Assembly (NCBI GenBank): GCA_029265405.1
Contig: JAJUJI010000010.1
Location: 1-64,000, forward strand
Length of the DNA stretch: 64,000 nucleotides
Reading direction: 5' to 3'
DNA from: Clostridiales bacterium
GTDB taxonomy: Bacteria > Bacillota > Clostridia > Oscillospirales > Oscillospiraceae
The notes beneath the pieces were generated by a model. The model worked only from the letters and a program-made list of their open reading frames with translations. It was not told where the DNA came from and made no database searches. The translations under genes were made by a program, and so were the position numbers. Below are positions 18,550 to 26,526 of the stretch, in pieces. Positions within the stretch are counted from its first letter, which is position 1. Every line of letters starts with the position of its first letter.

Positions 18550-19185
18550 CTATCGAGGGCTTTCGTCCCCGCCGCCGTCCGGAGGGGACGAAGCGACGCG
18601 CCGCCCGCCGCCGCCGAGCAGAAGCCGGAGCAGGCTTTTGCCGTACATGGCTATTACTATGGCCGAGCAGCCGGCCGCCAGAAGGATCCTGAGCCCGCCC
18701 CCGTAAAATACGCCGACGAACACCGGAAACAACGCGGAGGCGGCCAGCGCGCCCAGCGAGGCGCGCCTTGAAGCGGCGGTGGCGATAAGAAAGGCTGCCG
18801 CGCAGATTAGAAAGAGCCGCCAGTCGGCAATAAGCAGCAGCAGGCCGCTCCACGATACGTTCCTGCGGGGCTTAAGGCCGTTGGTTATGGGCATCGCCTG
18901 GCCCAACAGGGCGAAAAATATGGCGGCAAGCTTGCCTGTGAAGGGGAAGCCGGCGCTTTTCAGCAGGGCGCCGCCTATCAGCACTACGGCGGCCGCCTTG
19001 AACAGATCGGCAATAAGAACGTAGGCTGCTCCTTTGGCCTTGAATATCTCATGCACTTTTGAATAGGTAAGATTCCCGTATTTGCGCGCGTCGGTATTGA
19101 AAACATATCTGGATATCAAATTGCCGGAGCTGACGGCGCCGAGGATGTACGCCAAAGCCGCTATGAGGGCAAGCTTTACTGCCAT
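18550..19185 (-). CDS. PlsY-like membrane protein with degenerate acyltransferase motifs
   Basis: 211 residues with about five membrane helices. The start (AYILGAVSSGNLISRY) and the downstream layout match PlsY, the acyl-phosphate:glycerol-3-phosphate acyltransferase. It also sits at the canonical plsY place after der. The catalytic signatures are not there, however. The GSGNxGAxN motif is replaced by KYGNLTYSK, and the GHxFPVxxxFKGGKG motif by GQAMPITNGLKPRRN. The DxxKG helix reads DLFKA. It is therefore probably not an active PlsY of the known kind. It could have a new substrate or a non-catalytic role. AGGAGG lies 7 nt before the ATG. The C-terminal 20 residues are disordered and charged. 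Confidence 0.7.
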   Translation of the reverse strand: MAVKLALIAALAYILGAVSSGNLISRYVFNTDARKYGNLTYSKVHEIFKAKGAAYVLIADLFKAAAVVLIGGALLKSAGFPFTGKLAAIFFALLGQAMPITNGLKPRRNVSWSGLLLLIADWRLFLICAAAFLIATAASRRASLGALAASALFPVFVGVFYGGGLRILLAAGCSAIVIAMYGKSLLRLLLGGGGRRVASSPPDGGGDESPR

Positions 19186-19210
19186 TGCGCTTCCTCCTTT
19201 TAGCTGTCTG

Positions 19211-20551
19211 TTAGGCTTTCTCTTCTCCCTTTTCTCTTATGACGAATCTTATGGGCGTGCCTTCAAGGCCAAATACGCTTCTGATTTGGTTTTCAATATA
19301 TCTCTGATATGAAAAATGGAACAGCTCCGCGTCGTTGACGAAGATGACGAAGGTCGGAGGCTTGATGCCGGCCTGCGTGATATACAGTAGCTTCAGGCGC
19401 TTGCCTTTGTCGGTGGGAGGCTGGACCCTCGCCGTGGCGTCGGCCAGGACGTTGTTCAGCATGCCGGTGGTGACGCGCATGGAGCTTTGGTTGCTGACAT
19501 AGTTGATGAGCTCGAAAAGGCGCTCCACGCGCTGTCCGGTCAGGGCCGAAATGAATATTACGGGCGCGTAGGACATGAAGCTAAGGTCGCGCATTATCTG
19601 GGCGCGCATGCGGTCCATGGTTTTGGAATCCTTTTCGACAAGGTCCCACTTGTTGACGGCGATTATGCTGGCCTTGCCGGCTTCGTGGGCCAGGCCGGCC
19701 ACCTTCGTGTCCTGCTCTGTGACGCCCTCGCGGGCGTCCAGCATTATTACGCACACATCGGCCCTGTCCACGGCCCTTTCGGCTCTCAGGACGCTGTATT
19801 TTTCTATCCGGTCGTCTATCTTGGAGCGGCGGCGTATGCCGGCGGTGTCTATGAAGACATACTTTCCGCTGCCGTTTTCAAAGTAGGTGTCCACGGCGTC
19901 GCGCGTGGTTCCGGCAACGTCGCTGACTATCACCCTGGTTTCGCCGAGTATGGCGTTGGTCAGCGAGGATTTCCCGACGTTCGGGCGGCCTATTATGGCT
20001 ACTCTGATTATGTCGTCGTTCTCCGGCACCTCCTCCTCGGGAGGGAAGTATTTCAGGCAGGCGTCCAGCAGGTCTCCCGTGCCGTGCCCATGCAGGGCGG
20101 ATACGCCTATGGGCTCTCCCAGGCCAAGAGAGTAGAATTCGTATATAGCCGGATCGGCCGGGCCTATGGAGTCCATCTTGTTTACCGCCAGCACCACCGG
20201 CTTATTAGAGCGCAGCAGCATTCCGGCGATTTCCTGGTCTGCCGCCGTGACCCCCGTCCTTATGTCGGCAACCATGACTACCACGTCGGCGGCGGCGATG
20301 GCGATGTTCACCTGCTCGCGCATGAAAAGCAGCAGCTCGTCGTCGGTTTTGGGCTCGATGCCCCCGGTATCGACCAGGGTAAAGGCCCTGCCGCTCCAGT
20401 CCGAATCGGCATAGAGCCTGTCCCTCGTCACGCCTGGGGTATCCTCAACTATGGACAGGCGCTTGCCGGCCAGCTTGTTGAAAAGCATGGACTTGCCGAC
20501 GTTCGGCCGGCCTACGAGCGCTATGAGCGGTTTTGCCAAAGGGCTATGCAC
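19211..20551 (-). CDS. der: Der (EngA) ribosome-assembly GTPase
   Basis: 446-residue tandem GTPase needed for 50S subunit maturation. G domain 1 begins GRPNVGKSMLFNKL (near residue 14) and G domain 2 GRPNVGKSSLTNAI (near 188). Each has DTxG and NKxD motifs (DTPG/NKMD, DTAG/NKWD), and a KH-like C-terminal domain ends the protein. The longest reading starts with GTG at 20551. TTG at 20539, giving MAKPLIALVGRPNVGKS, resembles family N-termini better and has GAGG 11 nt upstream, so it may be the real start. It overlaps the DUF512 gene by 8 nt. Confidence 0.96.
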   Translation of the reverse strand: MHSPLAKPLIALVGRPNVGKSMLFNKLAGKRLSIVEDTPGVTRDRLYADSDWSGRAFTLVDTGGIEPKTDDELLLFMREQVNIAIAAADVVVMVADIRTGVTAADQEIAGMLLRSNKPVVLAVNKMDSIGPADPAIYEFYSLGLGEPIGVSALHGHGTGDLLDACLKYFPPEEEVPENDDIIRVAIIGRPNVGKSSLTNAILGETRVIVSDVAGTTRDAVDTYFENGSGKYVFIDTAGIRRRSKIDDRIEKYSVLRAERAVDRADVCVIMLDAREGVTEQDTKVAGLAHEAGKASIIAVNKWDLVEKDSKTMDRMRAQIMRDLSFMSYAPVIFISALTGQRVERLFELINYVSNQSSMRVTTGMLNNVLADATARVQPPTDKGKRLKLLYITQAGIKPPTFVIFVNDAELFHFSYQRYIENQIRSVFGLEGTPIRFVIREKGEEKA

Positions 20552-21875
20552 CTCGATTCATAAAGGCTTTAAGAAGCTCCGCGCCGTCGTTCGGCACGGG
20601 CACGATGGGAACGCCCAGCTCCCGGGAAGCGTCCTCAAGCGTAAGGCTGTCGAGAAACATGTCGCCTCCGTGGCGGAGCATGCCGGCGGAAATAAGCAGG
20701 CGGGAGCCGAGCGGCTTGCCCTTGAGCTGCGCTACAAGGTCGCGACCCGTTATCAGCCCGGCCACATCGACCGTATTCCCGAAAAAACGGTTTTCTATTC
20801 CATAAACCGACCCGTTTATATAATAGCACTTACTTTCTGCAATTTGAAGCAGTTTTGCCAATAAAGGCCTTGAGGCAAGGCCGGTGGCGACTGAAAATTC
20901 ATGCGGCTCCGAGCCGGAGGGACAGGCCTCGACGCCGCGCAGCGCGGCCATAAACTCATCCTCCAGCGAGCGCAGCATTCCAACGCCGTTTTCGTACTGT
21001 GGAAAGCCCTCGTAGTAATCGCGCGGCGGAATGTCCAGACCCGCCTTTAAAAACAGCTCGTCGGCGCAGTAAAACAGCCTGGTTCCGTGTTCCGGCATGA
21101 AGCCTGCGCTGAAGGCCTCCGCTGAGGCTATTATCTCCCGCGCCTTTTCCGGCCCTACCGGCTCAAGCGGATAAAGGCCAAGCTCATCCCTGTAGCGCGT
21201 AAGGCCGACCGGCACTATGGAAACGCTGGCTACGGCGGGGAAAAGCTCCGCCAGATCGGACATGGTCCTTTCAAGCTCCGCGCCGTCGTTAAGGCCGGGG
21301 CAGACGACTATCTGGCAGTTCATTTCAATTCTCGCGCCGGCGAAGGCCCTCATTATCTCCAGGCAGTCTCCGGCGTTTTTGCTGCCGAGCAGCCTGCGCC
21401 GCAGCTCGGGGTTCGTCGAGTGAACGGAAACGTTTATCGGGCTGATGCGAAGGCTCATGATCCTGTCCAGCTCGCGCCGCGAGAGGTTTGTGAGTGTGAC
21501 GTAGCTGCCTGTGAGGAAGGAAAGGCGCGCGTCGTCGTCCTTGAAATACAGCGTCTCTCGCAGGCCGGGCGGGAGCTGGTCGATAAAGCAGAAAAGGCAT
21601 TTGTTGGCGCAGGAGCGGGGCTTGTCCATCAGGTAGCTTTCAAAGAGCAGTCCAAGAGGCTCGCCCTCTTTTTTGCGCAGCCTGAAGCTGCGCCGCCTTG
21701 GCGGCCGCGCCGGGCTTTCGGTTTCAATATGCAGCTTGGCTTCCTCGCTGTGGAACATGTAATCCAGCACGTCGCTTATTTCGTTCCCGTTTATGGCTAT
21801 GAGCCTGTCGCCCGGGCAAAGGCCGGCCTTTTCGGCGGGGCTGCCCGGTTCGACGCCCGTTATCAATGGATGCAT
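20544..21875 (-). CDS. PDZ / radical-SAM / DUF512 protein
   Basis: 443-residue protein of the DUF512 family. An N-terminal PDZ-like domain (GVEPGSPAEKAGLCPGDRL, ~1-60) is followed by a radical-SAM-type cysteine cluster CANKCLFCFID (~107-117) and the C-terminal DUF512 region. The family occurs next to der across Clostridia and other anaerobes, as here. The reaction and substrate are unknown. The Cx3Cx2C spacing suggests a 4Fe-4S cluster and S-adenosylmethionine chemistry, but activity is inferred. ATG 21875 has GGGAGGATC upstream. Confidence 0.85.
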   Translation of the reverse strand: MHPLITGVEPGSPAEKAGLCPGDRLIAINGNEISDVLDYMFHSEEAKLHIETESPARPPRRRSFRLRKKEGEPLGLLFESYLMDKPRSCANKCLFCFIDQLPPGLRETLYFKDDDARLSFLTGSYVTLTNLSRRELDRIMSLRISPINVSVHSTNPELRRRLLGSKNAGDCLEIMRAFAGARIEMNCQIVVCPGLNDGAELERTMSDLAELFPAVASVSIVPVGLTRYRDELGLYPLEPVGPEKAREIIASAEAFSAGFMPEHGTRLFYCADELFLKAGLDIPPRDYYEGFPQYENGVGMLRSLEDEFMAALRGVEACPSGSEPHEFSVATGLASRPLLAKLLQIAESKCYYINGSVYGIENRFFGNTVDVAGLITGRDLVAQLKGKPLGSRLLISAGMLRHGGDMFLDSLTLEDASRELGVPIVPVPNDGAELLKAFMNRGA

Positions 21876-21916
21876 CAGATCCTCCCGCGGCTGTCGAGCC
21901 TTGAATTGCGCGGATA

Positions 21917-21950
21917 TGAAAACAGAGGGGATGCCTTAACCCCCTCTGTT
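21917..21950 (-). terminator. Terminator after rpmF
   Basis: AACAGAGGGG pairs perfectly with CCCCTCTGTT around a 10-nt loop, followed by TTTT on the minus strand. Confidence 0.8.
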
Positions 21951-21962
21951 CCATAAACCTGA

Positions 21963-22151
21963 TTATTTCTCGGCGGCAACGGCTATGACCTCTCTGCCGT
22001 TGTAGGTTCCGCAGGCCTTGCAGACCCTGTGCGGCAGACGGTAGGCCCCGCATTTGGGGCAGGCGATCAAAGCGGGAGTTTCAAGCTTCCAGTGCGAGTT
22101 GCGCCTCTTGTCCCTTCTAGCCTTCGACGTTTTTCTTTTTGGAACAGCCAT
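21963..22151 (-). CDS. rpmF: Ribosomal protein bL32
   Basis: 62-residue bL32 starting [17 protein letters not shown], with zinc ligands CPKC and CKAC. The start at 22151 is fixed by AGGAGG 9 nt upstream and by the family N-terminus. The open frame continues upstream into yceD but is not coding there. It follows yceD directly, the common yceD-rpmF pair. Confidence 0.97.
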   Translation of the reverse strand: MAVPKRKTSKARRDKRRNSHWKLETPALIACPKCGAYRLPHRVCKACGTYNGREVIAVAAEK

Positions 22152-22174
22152 TATGACACCTCCTGTTAATCTGG

Positions 22175-22666
22175 TTATTCTGATAATAGCTGCTTCAAAA
22201 CAGCTAATCGGGAATCGGCTTCCGGCTTGCAAGCGCAGGGGCCGTCGTTCAAATTTTTGCCGCAGCCGGGGCAGACGCCGAGGCAGCCTTCGCGGCATAG
22301 GGTCTTGCTTTCAAGGCTGAAGACGAAGGCCGTAAAAACTATCTCATCCAAATCGGCCCAGCCGTCCTCCAGCGGATAAATATCGGGATTTTCCCTGTCC
22401 TGAAGCTCGCCGGACAGAACCGCGTTAAGCTCTATTTCCCTGTCCGAACGAAACTCGGCACCGCAGCGGTCGCACACGCAAAGAAGGCTTACGGAGGCTT
22501 TCCCCGTCAAGGTCAGCACCCCGGCCGAATTTGTTACCCTTCCAGAGGCGCGGAGGGGCGAGAGAAACCCGGCTATGGAGTCAAAGCTCATGCCGCTCAG
22601 ATCGGTTTCAAAATCGAAGGGCGCCGTTCCCGCCTCATTAATGATGCCGCGCAAATCGAGGCGCAT
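22175..22666 (-). CDS. yceD: YceD family protein (DUF177)
   Basis: 163-residue YceD/DUF177 protein. Cysteine pairs CDRC (~66-69), CREGC and CPGC near the C-terminus suggest a bound metal. In bacteria and plastids the family is linked to 23S rRNA accumulation and is almost always encoded just before rpmF, as here. Its biochemical activity is not established. GGGAGGG lies 6 nt before the ATG. Confidence 0.9.
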   Translation of the reverse strand: MRLDLRGIINEAGTAPFDFETDLSGMSFDSIAGFLSPLRASGRVTNSAGVLTLTGKASVSLLCVCDRCGAEFRSDREIELNAVLSGELQDRENPDIYPLEDGWADLDEIVFTAFVFSLESKTLCREGCLGVCPGCGKNLNDGPCACKPEADSRLAVLKQLLSE

Positions 22667-22728
22667 TTGCTTACCCTCCCGCAGTTGTTATCGAGCGCTG
22701 CAAAGGCGAGCTTTTTCAGCAGACTCTA

Positions 22729-22757
22729 ATTATAGAGCATATGTTAAGCCTTGTCAA
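22729..22757 (-). promoter_or_regulatory. Sigma-A promoter of yceD-rpmF
   Basis: Consensus TTGACA (22752-22757), 17-bp spacer, TATAAT (22729-22734). Confidence 0.9.
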
Positions 22758-22790
22758 ACACTTTCTCGCGCTTTGCGCTATATTTTTCAC

Positions 22791-22819
22791 TTGCAAATGA
22801 ATATAATATTGTTTACAAT
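22791..22819 (+). promoter_or_regulatory. Probable sigma-A promoter of hprK operon
   Basis: TTGCAA (22791-22796), 17-bp spacer, TACAAT (22814-22819), 40 bp before the hprK start and divergent from yceD. Confidence 0.65.
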
Positions 22820-22859
22820 TTATCCATGCTATATTTTTGCCGGCGCGGAGAATAAAAAT

Positions 22860-23819
22860 ATGGAAGAAAAATACAGCGTAAAGCTATCCAAAATAGCGGA
22901 TGAGTTTGAGCTGACCAAGGTATATATCCCGCCAAATTACGAGGATATAAATATAGTGACCTCCCACATAAACCGGCCGGGCATGCAGCTTGTGGGCTTT
23001 TTCAACCATTTCAGCAACGAAAGGCTGCAAATAATGGGCATAGTGGAGAGCATGTATCTCAAGACCCTGCCCGCAAACGAGCGCAGAAAGTGCTTCGAGA
23101 TGCTCATGAAGAGGAACATCCCGGCTCTGATTATCTGCGCGAATATGGAGGTTTTTCCGGAGTGCCTCGAAATGGCGCAAAAATACGAGGTGCCCCTGTT
23201 CAAGACCGGCCTGAACACCTCGGAATTCGAGGCCGAGCTGATTACGAACCTTAACACGCATCTGGCTCCCCGCATAACCAGGCACGGGGTAATGCTGGAG
23301 GTTTACGGCGAGGGCATACTGATTACCGGCGAGAGCGGCATAGGCAAGAGCGAAACGGCAATCGAGCTTGTCAAGCGTGGCCACCGCCTGATAGCCGACG
23401 ATGCGGTGGAGATAAGGAAGATATCGTACAACACCCTGTTCGGCTCCGCCCCGGAAATAATCAAGCACTACATCGAGATAAGGGGCATTGGAGTAGTCGA
23501 TGTGATGCGCCTCTTCGGCATGGGGGCCATCAAGGCCTACCAGCAGCTTGACCTTATAATCGATATACAGCCCTGGCAGGACGGGATGATCTACGACAGG
23601 CTGGGGCTCGAAAACCAGTATACGAACCTGCTGGGCGTGAAGGTGCCGTCCATAACCATACCGGTAAAGCCGGGCAGGAACCTGGCCGTTATAATCGAGG
23701 TCGCCGCCATGAACAACCGCCAGAAGAAGATGGGCTACAACTCGGCCCAGGAATTTACCGACAGGATAAACAAGTATTTTGCCGAAAGCCTTAAAAACAA
23801 CAAAGACGGAGGCCAATAA
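22860..23819 (+). CDS. hprK: HPr kinase/phosphorylase
   Basis: 319-residue bifunctional enzyme that phosphorylates and dephosphorylates HPr on its regulatory serine, the centre of carbon catabolite control in Bacillota. The P-loop GESGIGKS is at ~156-163, followed by the family signature around EIRGIGVVDVMRLFG. ATG 22860 is chosen for GGAG 9 nt upstream and the family N-terminus. Its stop is directly followed by the GTG start of murB. The cluster hprK-murB-rapZ-whiA is typical of Clostridia. Confidence 0.96.
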   Translation: MEEKYSVKLSKIADEFELTKVYIPPNYEDINIVTSHINRPGMQLVGFFNHFSNERLQIMGIVESMYLKTLPANERRKCFEMLMKRNIPALIICANMEVFPECLEMAQKYEVPLFKTGLNTSEFEAELITNLNTHLAPRITRHGVMLEVYGEGILITGESGIGKSETAIELVKRGHRLIADDAVEIRKISYNTLFGSAPEIIKHYIEIRGIGVVDVMRLFGMGAIKAYQQLDLIIDIQPWQDGMIYDRLGLENQYTNLLGVKVPSITIPVKPGRNLAVIIEVAAMNNRQKKMGYNSAQEFTDRINKYFAESLKNNKDGGQ

Positions 23820-24728
23820 GTGACTGAAAAGCTGGTCGAAGAGATACGAAGGAGGCTGCCGATAACCGAGCTGAGGGAAAACGAGCCGCTTGCGGCGTAC
23901 ACGAGCCTTAGGATAGGGGGCCCTGCCGCGCTGATGCTTTTTCCCAAAAGCGCCGGCGAGATAGCCGCGCTGTGCCTCATTATGGCAGCCGTCGGCGAAA
24001 GGCCGCTCATGCTGGGAAACGGAAGCAACGTGCTTGCGCCCGACGAGGGGCTGGACAGGGCCGTGATTGTCACCTCGCGCGTCATCAGCTGCTCCGTGGA
24101 CGGAGAGCAAATAGCGGCCGAGTGCGGGGCCTCTCTGACGAAGCTGGCCGCGGCGGCCGCTGCGGAAGGCCTGTCCGGCCTTGAATTTGCCTACGGCATA
24201 CCGGGCACCGTCGGAGGGGCGCTGGTCATGAACGCCGGAGCCTACGGCGGCGAGATGAAGGATGTGGTCATTAAAACCGATTATCTCAGGATTTGCGACG
24301 ATAATATAGACATATTCAGCGTCGAAGGGGAGGAGCACGGCTTTTCCTACAGGGCCAGCCGATTCGGCCCCGAGGACGTAATACTGAAAACAAGAATGAG
24401 GCTGAAGGAGGGCCGGCCCGAGGAAATCAGGAAAAAAATGAAGGATCTGATGTCCAGGAGAAGGGCTTCGCAGCCGCTGGAGCTGCCCAGCGCCGGCAGC
24501 GCCTTCAAAAGGCCGGCGGGAGGCTACGCGGCGGAGCTTATCGAGCGGGCAGGGCTGAAGGGTTTTTCGGTGGGCGGGGCGAAGGTTTCGGAAAAGCACG
24601 CCGGCTTTATAGTAAATTCCGGCGGAGCCAGGAGCGGAGACGTCCTCAGGCTGATGGAGCATATAAGGGAGACGGTTCTGGCTAGATTCGGCGTCGAATT
24701 GCAGCCGGAAATTAAAATACTGTCATAA
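23820..24728 (+). CDS. murB: MurB, UDP-N-acetylenolpyruvoylglucosamine reductase
   Basis: 302-residue FAD enzyme that reduces UDP-GlcNAc-enolpyruvate to UDP-MurNAc in peptidoglycan synthesis. FAD-binding motifs GNGSNVLAPDEG and GIPGTVGGALVMNAGAYGGE are present, as are the catalytic serine in PSAGSAFKRP and the terminal glutamate in LQPEIKIL. The start is GTG, immediately after the hprK stop. The family length is normal. Confidence 0.96.
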   Translation: MTEKLVEEIRRRLPITELRENEPLAAYTSLRIGGPAALMLFPKSAGEIAALCLIMAAVGERPLMLGNGSNVLAPDEGLDRAVIVTSRVISCSVDGEQIAAECGASLTKLAAAAAAEGLSGLEFAYGIPGTVGGALVMNAGAYGGEMKDVVIKTDYLRICDDNIDIFSVEGEEHGFSYRASRFGPEDVILKTRMRLKEGRPEEIRKKMKDLMSRRRASQPLELPSAGSAFKRPAGGYAAELIERAGLKGFSVGGAKVSEKHAGFIVNSGGARSGDVLRLMEHIRETVLARFGVELQPEIKILS

Positions 24729-24738
24729 AGAAAGAGAT

Positions 24739-25590
24739 ATGGATTTTTTGCTAATAACGGGCCTGTCCGGCGCAGGCAAGAGCCAGACTGCCGGAATGCT
24801 GGAGGACCTGGGCTATTATTGCGTGGACAACATGCCCGCGGAATTAATGCCAAGGTTTGCCGAGCTGTGCCTTGACGCGGAGGGAAAGTACAGAAAGGTC
24901 GCGCTGGTCAGCGACATACGCGGCAACAGGAGCTTCGACGGCCTGCTTGCGGCCCTGGAGCGGATAGAGGCTTTGGGCTGCAAGTGCAGGATACTGTTTA
25001 TAGAGGCCTCCACCGCCGCCATAATCAAGAGGTACAAGGAAACCCGCAGGCGGCACCCGCTGGACCTTGACGGGCGGTCGGTGGAAAACGCGATAAACGA
25101 GGAAAGAGGCCTATTGAAGCCGCTGAGGGACAGGGCGGACTACATCATCGACACGACGGACTATCCCCTGGCGGCGCTGCGGCGCACGCTGTCGGACTAT
25201 TTTACCGAAAACAAGAGCGAAAAGCCAATAAACGTGAATTTTCTGTCCTTCGGCTTCAGAAACGGCCTGCCCAGCGAGGCGGATCTTGTTTTTGACGTCA
25301 GGTTTCTGCCGAATCCGCACTACGTCGCGGGGCTTAAGAACCTGACGGGCAGGGACAAGCCCGTAAGGGACTATATTTTCTCCTTCCCGCAAACGAAGAC
25401 CTTCGCGGACAAGCTTCTGGAGCTGCTGGAATTCCTTCTGCCCCTCTATATCGAGGAGGGGAAGCCTTCTCTCAACGTGGCCTTCGGCTGCACGGGGGGG
25501 CATCACAGGAGCGTGGCGCTGGCCGAATATTTCGGCGGCGAGATATCCAAGCTGGGCTACAGGACGGCCTGCAGGCACAGGGATATATAG
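24739..25590 (+). CDS. rapZ: RapZ/YvcJ nucleotide-binding protein
   Basis: 283-residue RapZ-family protein. Walker A GLSGAGKS at residues 8-15, DTTD near 139, and the C-terminal domain with GCTGGHHRSVALAE, the signature of the family. In E. coli RapZ delivers the small RNA GlmZ to RNase E. In Bacillota YvcJ is an NTP-binding protein linked to competence and cell-wall precursors. It ends with TAG directly before the ATG of whiA. Confidence 0.95.
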   Translation: MDFLLITGLSGAGKSQTAGMLEDLGYYCVDNMPAELMPRFAELCLDAEGKYRKVALVSDIRGNRSFDGLLAALERIEALGCKCRILFIEASTAAIIKRYKETRRRHPLDLDGRSVENAINEERGLLKPLRDRADYIIDTTDYPLAALRRTLSDYFTENKSEKPINVNFLSFGFRNGLPSEADLVFDVRFLPNPHYVAGLKNLTGRDKPVRDYIFSFPQTKTFADKLLELLEFLLPLYIEEGKPSLNVAFGCTGGHHRSVALAEYFGGEISKLGYRTACRHRDI

Positions 25591-26526
25591 ATGTCGTTTT
25601 CACAGGACGCAAAAACGGAATTATGCCGCGTACCGCTCGCCTCCAGGTGCTGCGCGGAGGCCGAGCTGTACGGCGTTTTGCTCTATTGCAACACCTTCGG
25701 CGCGGAGGAGGTGAAAATCGTCACCGAGCACAGGCAGTTTGCCGCGCGCGCGGAGAAGCTGCTGAAAAGGGCGGCCGATTTGGCGCCGGTCTTTAAAAGC
25801 GGAGGCGAGGGCGCGGCCGGCTCGGACAAGACGAAGTTTACCCTGTCGGTAACCGGGCCGGAAAAGCTCAAGCGGCTGCACCAAAAATACGGCTACGACG
25901 CGGGAAGGAGCCTGGCCCACCATATCAATCTGGCCGTCATCGAGGAGGAATGCTGCAAGGCGGCCTTCCTGCGGGGCGCGCTGCTGGCGGGCGGCTCCAT
26001 TACAGAGCCGTCCAAGGGCTACCACCTGGAGCTGGCGACGAGCCACTACAACGTGTCCAGAGAGGTGTATTCGCTGCTGCTCGATTTGGGCTTCAAGCCG
26101 CGAAACACCGCCAGAAACGGCAATTACGTCACCTATTTCAAGCAGAGCGAGGCAATAGAGGACCTGCTGACGCTGCTGGGCGCTCCGGTCGCGGCCATGC
26201 GCATCATGAACGCTAAGGTGGAAAAGGAGATAAGCAACAAGGTAAACAGAAGACTCAACTGCGATGAGGCCAATCTGGACAAGATGGTCAACGCGGCCCA
26301 GGAGCAGCTCAAGGCCATAAGGAAGCTGGAGGAGGAGGGGAGCTTCGACAGCCTGAGCGGAAAGCTCAAGGAGGCCGCTATGCTGCGAAGGGACAATCCC
26401 GATCTGAGCCTGGCGCAGCTTGCGGCCATGACGCGGCCGGCGGTCACAAAATCCTGCCTCAACCACAGACTTAGAAAAATTATGGAGATTGCATACGGTA
26501 ATGTTGAAGAAACTAAAAAACAATGA
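25591..26526 (+). CDS. whiA: WhiA, sporulation/cell-division regulator family
   Basis: 311-residue WhiA. A LAGLIDADG-like N-terminal domain (KAAFLRGALLAGGSITEPSKGYHLELAT) precedes a C-terminal helix-turn-helix (~210-300; DNPDLSLAQLAAM). It is a DNA-binding protein that affects division and chromosome segregation in Bacillota and sporulation in actinobacteria. It starts with no gap after rapZ. The yvcK (glmR) gene that usually separates the two is missing. Its 3' end overlaps the next gene. Confidence 0.96.
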   Translation: MSFSQDAKTELCRVPLASRCCAEAELYGVLLYCNTFGAEEVKIVTEHRQFAARAEKLLKRAADLAPVFKSGGEGAAGSDKTKFTLSVTGPEKLKRLHQKYGYDAGRSLAHHINLAVIEEECCKAAFLRGALLAGGSITEPSKGYHLELATSHYNVSREVYSLLLDLGFKPRNTARNGNYVTYFKQSEAIEDLLTLLGAPVAAMRIMNAKVEKEISNKVNRRLNCDEANLDKMVNAAQEQLKAIRKLEEEGSFDSLSGKLKEAAMLRRDNPDLSLAQLAAMTRPAVTKSCLNHRLRKIMEIAYGNVEETKKQ

